A stretch of 34,898 nt of DNA from Savagea sp. (GTDB lineage Bacteria > Bacillota > Bacilli > Bacillales_A > Planococcaceae): the NCBI GenBank assembly GCA_030152265.1, contig JASLHQ010000203.1, forward strand, positions 1 through 34,898. Reading direction: 5' to 3'. The translations under genes were made by a program, and so were the position numbers. The notes below the pieces were generated by a model. That model searched no databases. It was not told where the DNA came from and saw nothing but the letters and a program-made list of their open reading frames with translations. Position 1 is the stretch's first letter. Each line of letters starts with the position of its first letter. Below, in pieces: positions 33,840-34,898 of the stretch.

Positions 33840-33938
33840 AATCTAGAATAATATGTCACTTCTGCGACGAACGGATCATCTGTTCGTTCGTCTGCAGTAT
33901 CCTGCTGTGCAGAAGCGTCATATGTTCTAGATTTTTTT
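33840..33938 (+). terminator. Branched hairpin and terminator between bmp and ABC ATPase
   Basis: The outer stem AATCTAGAA (33840-33848) / TTCTAGATT (33925-33933) is extended by ATATG/CATAT and CTTCTGC (33859-33865) / GCAGAAG (33909-33915). Inside are two hairpins: GACGAAC (33866-33872) / GTTCGTC (33886-33892), and GCAG (33894-33897) / CTGC (33902-33905). A T7 run ends at 33938. It probably reduces read-through from the abundant lipoprotein to the ATPase. The fold was drawn by eye. Confidence 0.7.
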
Positions 33939-33941
33939 AAG

Positions 33942-33987
33942 CTTACTATGCTAAAAATTCGCGGTCGACCATTTTTACGATAGTAAG
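33942..33987 (+). repeat. Inverted repeat before the ABC ATPase gene
   Basis: CTTACTAT (33942-33949) pairs with ATAGTAAG (33980-33987), and TAAAAAT (33952-33958) with ATTTTTA (33971-33977). The apex is the palindrome GGTCGACC (33963-33970). No T run follows, so it is not a terminator. GGTCGAC, ATTTTTA and ATAGTAAGA also occur in that order upstream of gntR (31869-31901). Confidence 0.6.
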
Positions 33988-34014
33988 AAGTATGGAAATG
34001 AAGGAGTGACGGCG

Positions 34015-34898
34015 TTGGAATACGTAGTCGAGATGTTGAACATATCCAAAAAGTTCGGAAATTTTTACGCGAATAAAAATATTACTTTACAACTTCAAAA
34101 AGGAGAAGTTCACGCACTTTTAGGAGAAAACGGAGCGGGGAAATCCACTTTGATGAACGTTCTTTTCGGCTTATACCAACCGGAAGAAGGACCGATTAAA
34201 GTTCGTGGGAAAGAAGTAGATATTGCGAATCCGAATATTGCAAACGACCTTGGAATTGGTATGGTACACCAACACTTTATGCTCGTTGAAAATTTAACAG
34301 TGACAGAAAACATTATTTTAGGTAATGAACCGACGAAGATGGGCGTTATCAATATTAAAGAAGCTGAGAAAAAAGTCGCCGAAATATCAGAGCTATACGG
34401 TTTGGCTGTCGACCCATCAGCAGTAATTGAAGACATATCTGTCGGAATGCAACAACGTGTAGAAATTTTAAAAACATTGTATCGTGGAGCAGAAGTGCTT
34501 ATTTTTGATGAGCCGACTGCTTCTTTAACACCGCAAGAAATCGATGAGTTAATGAAAATTATGAAAAACTTAATCGACGAAGGAAAATCAATTATTTTAA
34601 TTACGCACAAATTGAATGAAATTATGGCCGTGTCTGACCGAGTGACGATCATCCGTAAAGGGGAAGGAATCGGTACAGTAACAACTGCTGAATCGAGTCC
34701 TGAAGAGCTCGCATCACTCATGGTAGGACGTCAAGTAACATTCAAAACAGAAAAGAAAGAAGCGACGCCAGGTGAAGTGGCGCTCGATATTCAAAATCTC
34801 GTCGTCGAAGATAACCGTAAAATCGCAAAAGTGAAAAACTTAAACTTGCAAGTGCGTTACGGTGAAATTGTCGGGATTGCGGGAATTGACGGAAATGG
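34015..34898 (+). CDS. Sugar/nucleoside ABC transporter ATP-binding protein, N-terminal part (cut by window)
   Basis: ATPase of an RbsA-like tandem type, the likely partner of the Bmp lipoprotein (NupO/YufO relatives). The first domain has Walker A GENGAGKST (37-45), the signature SVGMQQR (142-148), Walker B LIFDEPT and the switch His in ITHKLNE. A second domain begins near residue 245 (VALDIQNLVVED) and runs off the window after 294 residues. It starts with TTG 34015, eight bases after AAGGAG (34001-34006), which gives MEYVVEMLNISKKFG. Permease genes are expected next. Confidence 0.9.
   Translation, partial: MEYVVEMLNISKKFGNFYANKNITLQLQKGEVHALLGENGAGKSTLMNVLFGLYQPEEGPIKVRGKEVDIANPNIANDLGIGMVHQHFMLVENLTVTENIILGNEPTKMGVINIKEAEKKVAEISELYGLAVDPSAVIEDISVGMQQRVEILKTLYRGAEVLIFDEPTASLTPQEIDELMKIMKNLIDEGKSIILITHKLNEIMAVSDRVTIIRKGEGIGTVTTAESSPEELASLMVGRQVTFKTEKKEATPGEVALDIQNLVVEDNRKIAKVKNLNLQVRYGEIVGIAGIDGN

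Noticed and set aside
34110..34721. 203-codon open frame on the minus strand
   Set aside because: It is the antisense of the ABC ATPase, whose Walker A, signature and Walker B motifs are clear on the plus strand; the minus product resembles nothing and is serine/isoleucine-rich as shadow frames are.
1..34898. CRISPR array, tRNA/rRNA, transposase, integrase, toxin-antitoxin or prophage genes
   Set aside because: I looked for regularly spaced repeats, RNA gene hallmarks and mobile-element proteins and found none that can be supported.

Overview
The window is a chromosomal segment of a low-to-mid GC Gram-positive bacterium of the order Bacillales. The gene order (tsf-pyrH-frr-uppS-cdsA-dxr-rseP-proS-polC-rimP-nusA-ylxR-ylxQ-infB-ylxP-rbfA-truB-ribF-rpsO-pnp ... 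asd ... dapA ... rnjB-ftsK-gntR(ymfC)-bmp-ABC) is the one known from Bacillus and its relatives. Strong AAGGAGG-type ribosome binding sites, frequent TTG and GTG starts and a PolC-type replicase agree with this. Missing sporulation and lysine-branch genes point to a Planococcaceae-like lineage, but the genus cannot be fixed from the sequence alone.

Layout. Positions 1-7810 hold the end of EF-Ts, then UMP kinase, ribosome recycling factor, the cell-envelope lipid genes uppS-cdsA-dxr, the site-2 protease rseP and proline-tRNA ligase. Positions 7860-12176 hold the replicative polymerase polC. Positions 12186-18452 hold the translation/transcription operon rimP-nusA-ylxR-ylxQ-infB-ylxP-rbfA-truB, with a good promoter ahead of rimP. 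Positions 18466-22083 hold ribF, rpsO and pnp. Positions 22241-27612 are the accessory part. Two paralogous secreted proteins of unknown function lie on the minus strand, one on each side of the plus-strand asd-dapA pair, and each ends at a nearly identical hairpin. Positions 27728-31818 hold a J2-like RNase J and an FtsK/SpoIIIE translocase. Positions 31905-34898 hold a GntR/HutC regulator, a Bmp/PnrA-type nucleoside-binding lipoprotein and the start of its ABC ATPase (cut by the window end).

How it works together. Most genes serve ribosome assembly, translation, RNA decay, replication and envelope lipid synthesis. Asd and DapA feed the diaminopimelate/lysine branch that supplies cell-wall precursors. 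The right end looks like a nucleoside-uptake operon under a local GntR regulator. A 10-base motif occurs both before gntR and between gntR and bmp. Another shared element occurs before gntR and before the ABC ATPase.

The least ordinary parts are the duplicated secreted-protein cassettes around asd-dapA, two core enzymes whose metal sites look eroded (the PHP domain of PolC and the catalytic site of RNase J), and a structured intergenic region between bmp and the ABC ATPase. No rRNA, tRNA, CRISPR array, transposase, prophage or defence system was recognised.
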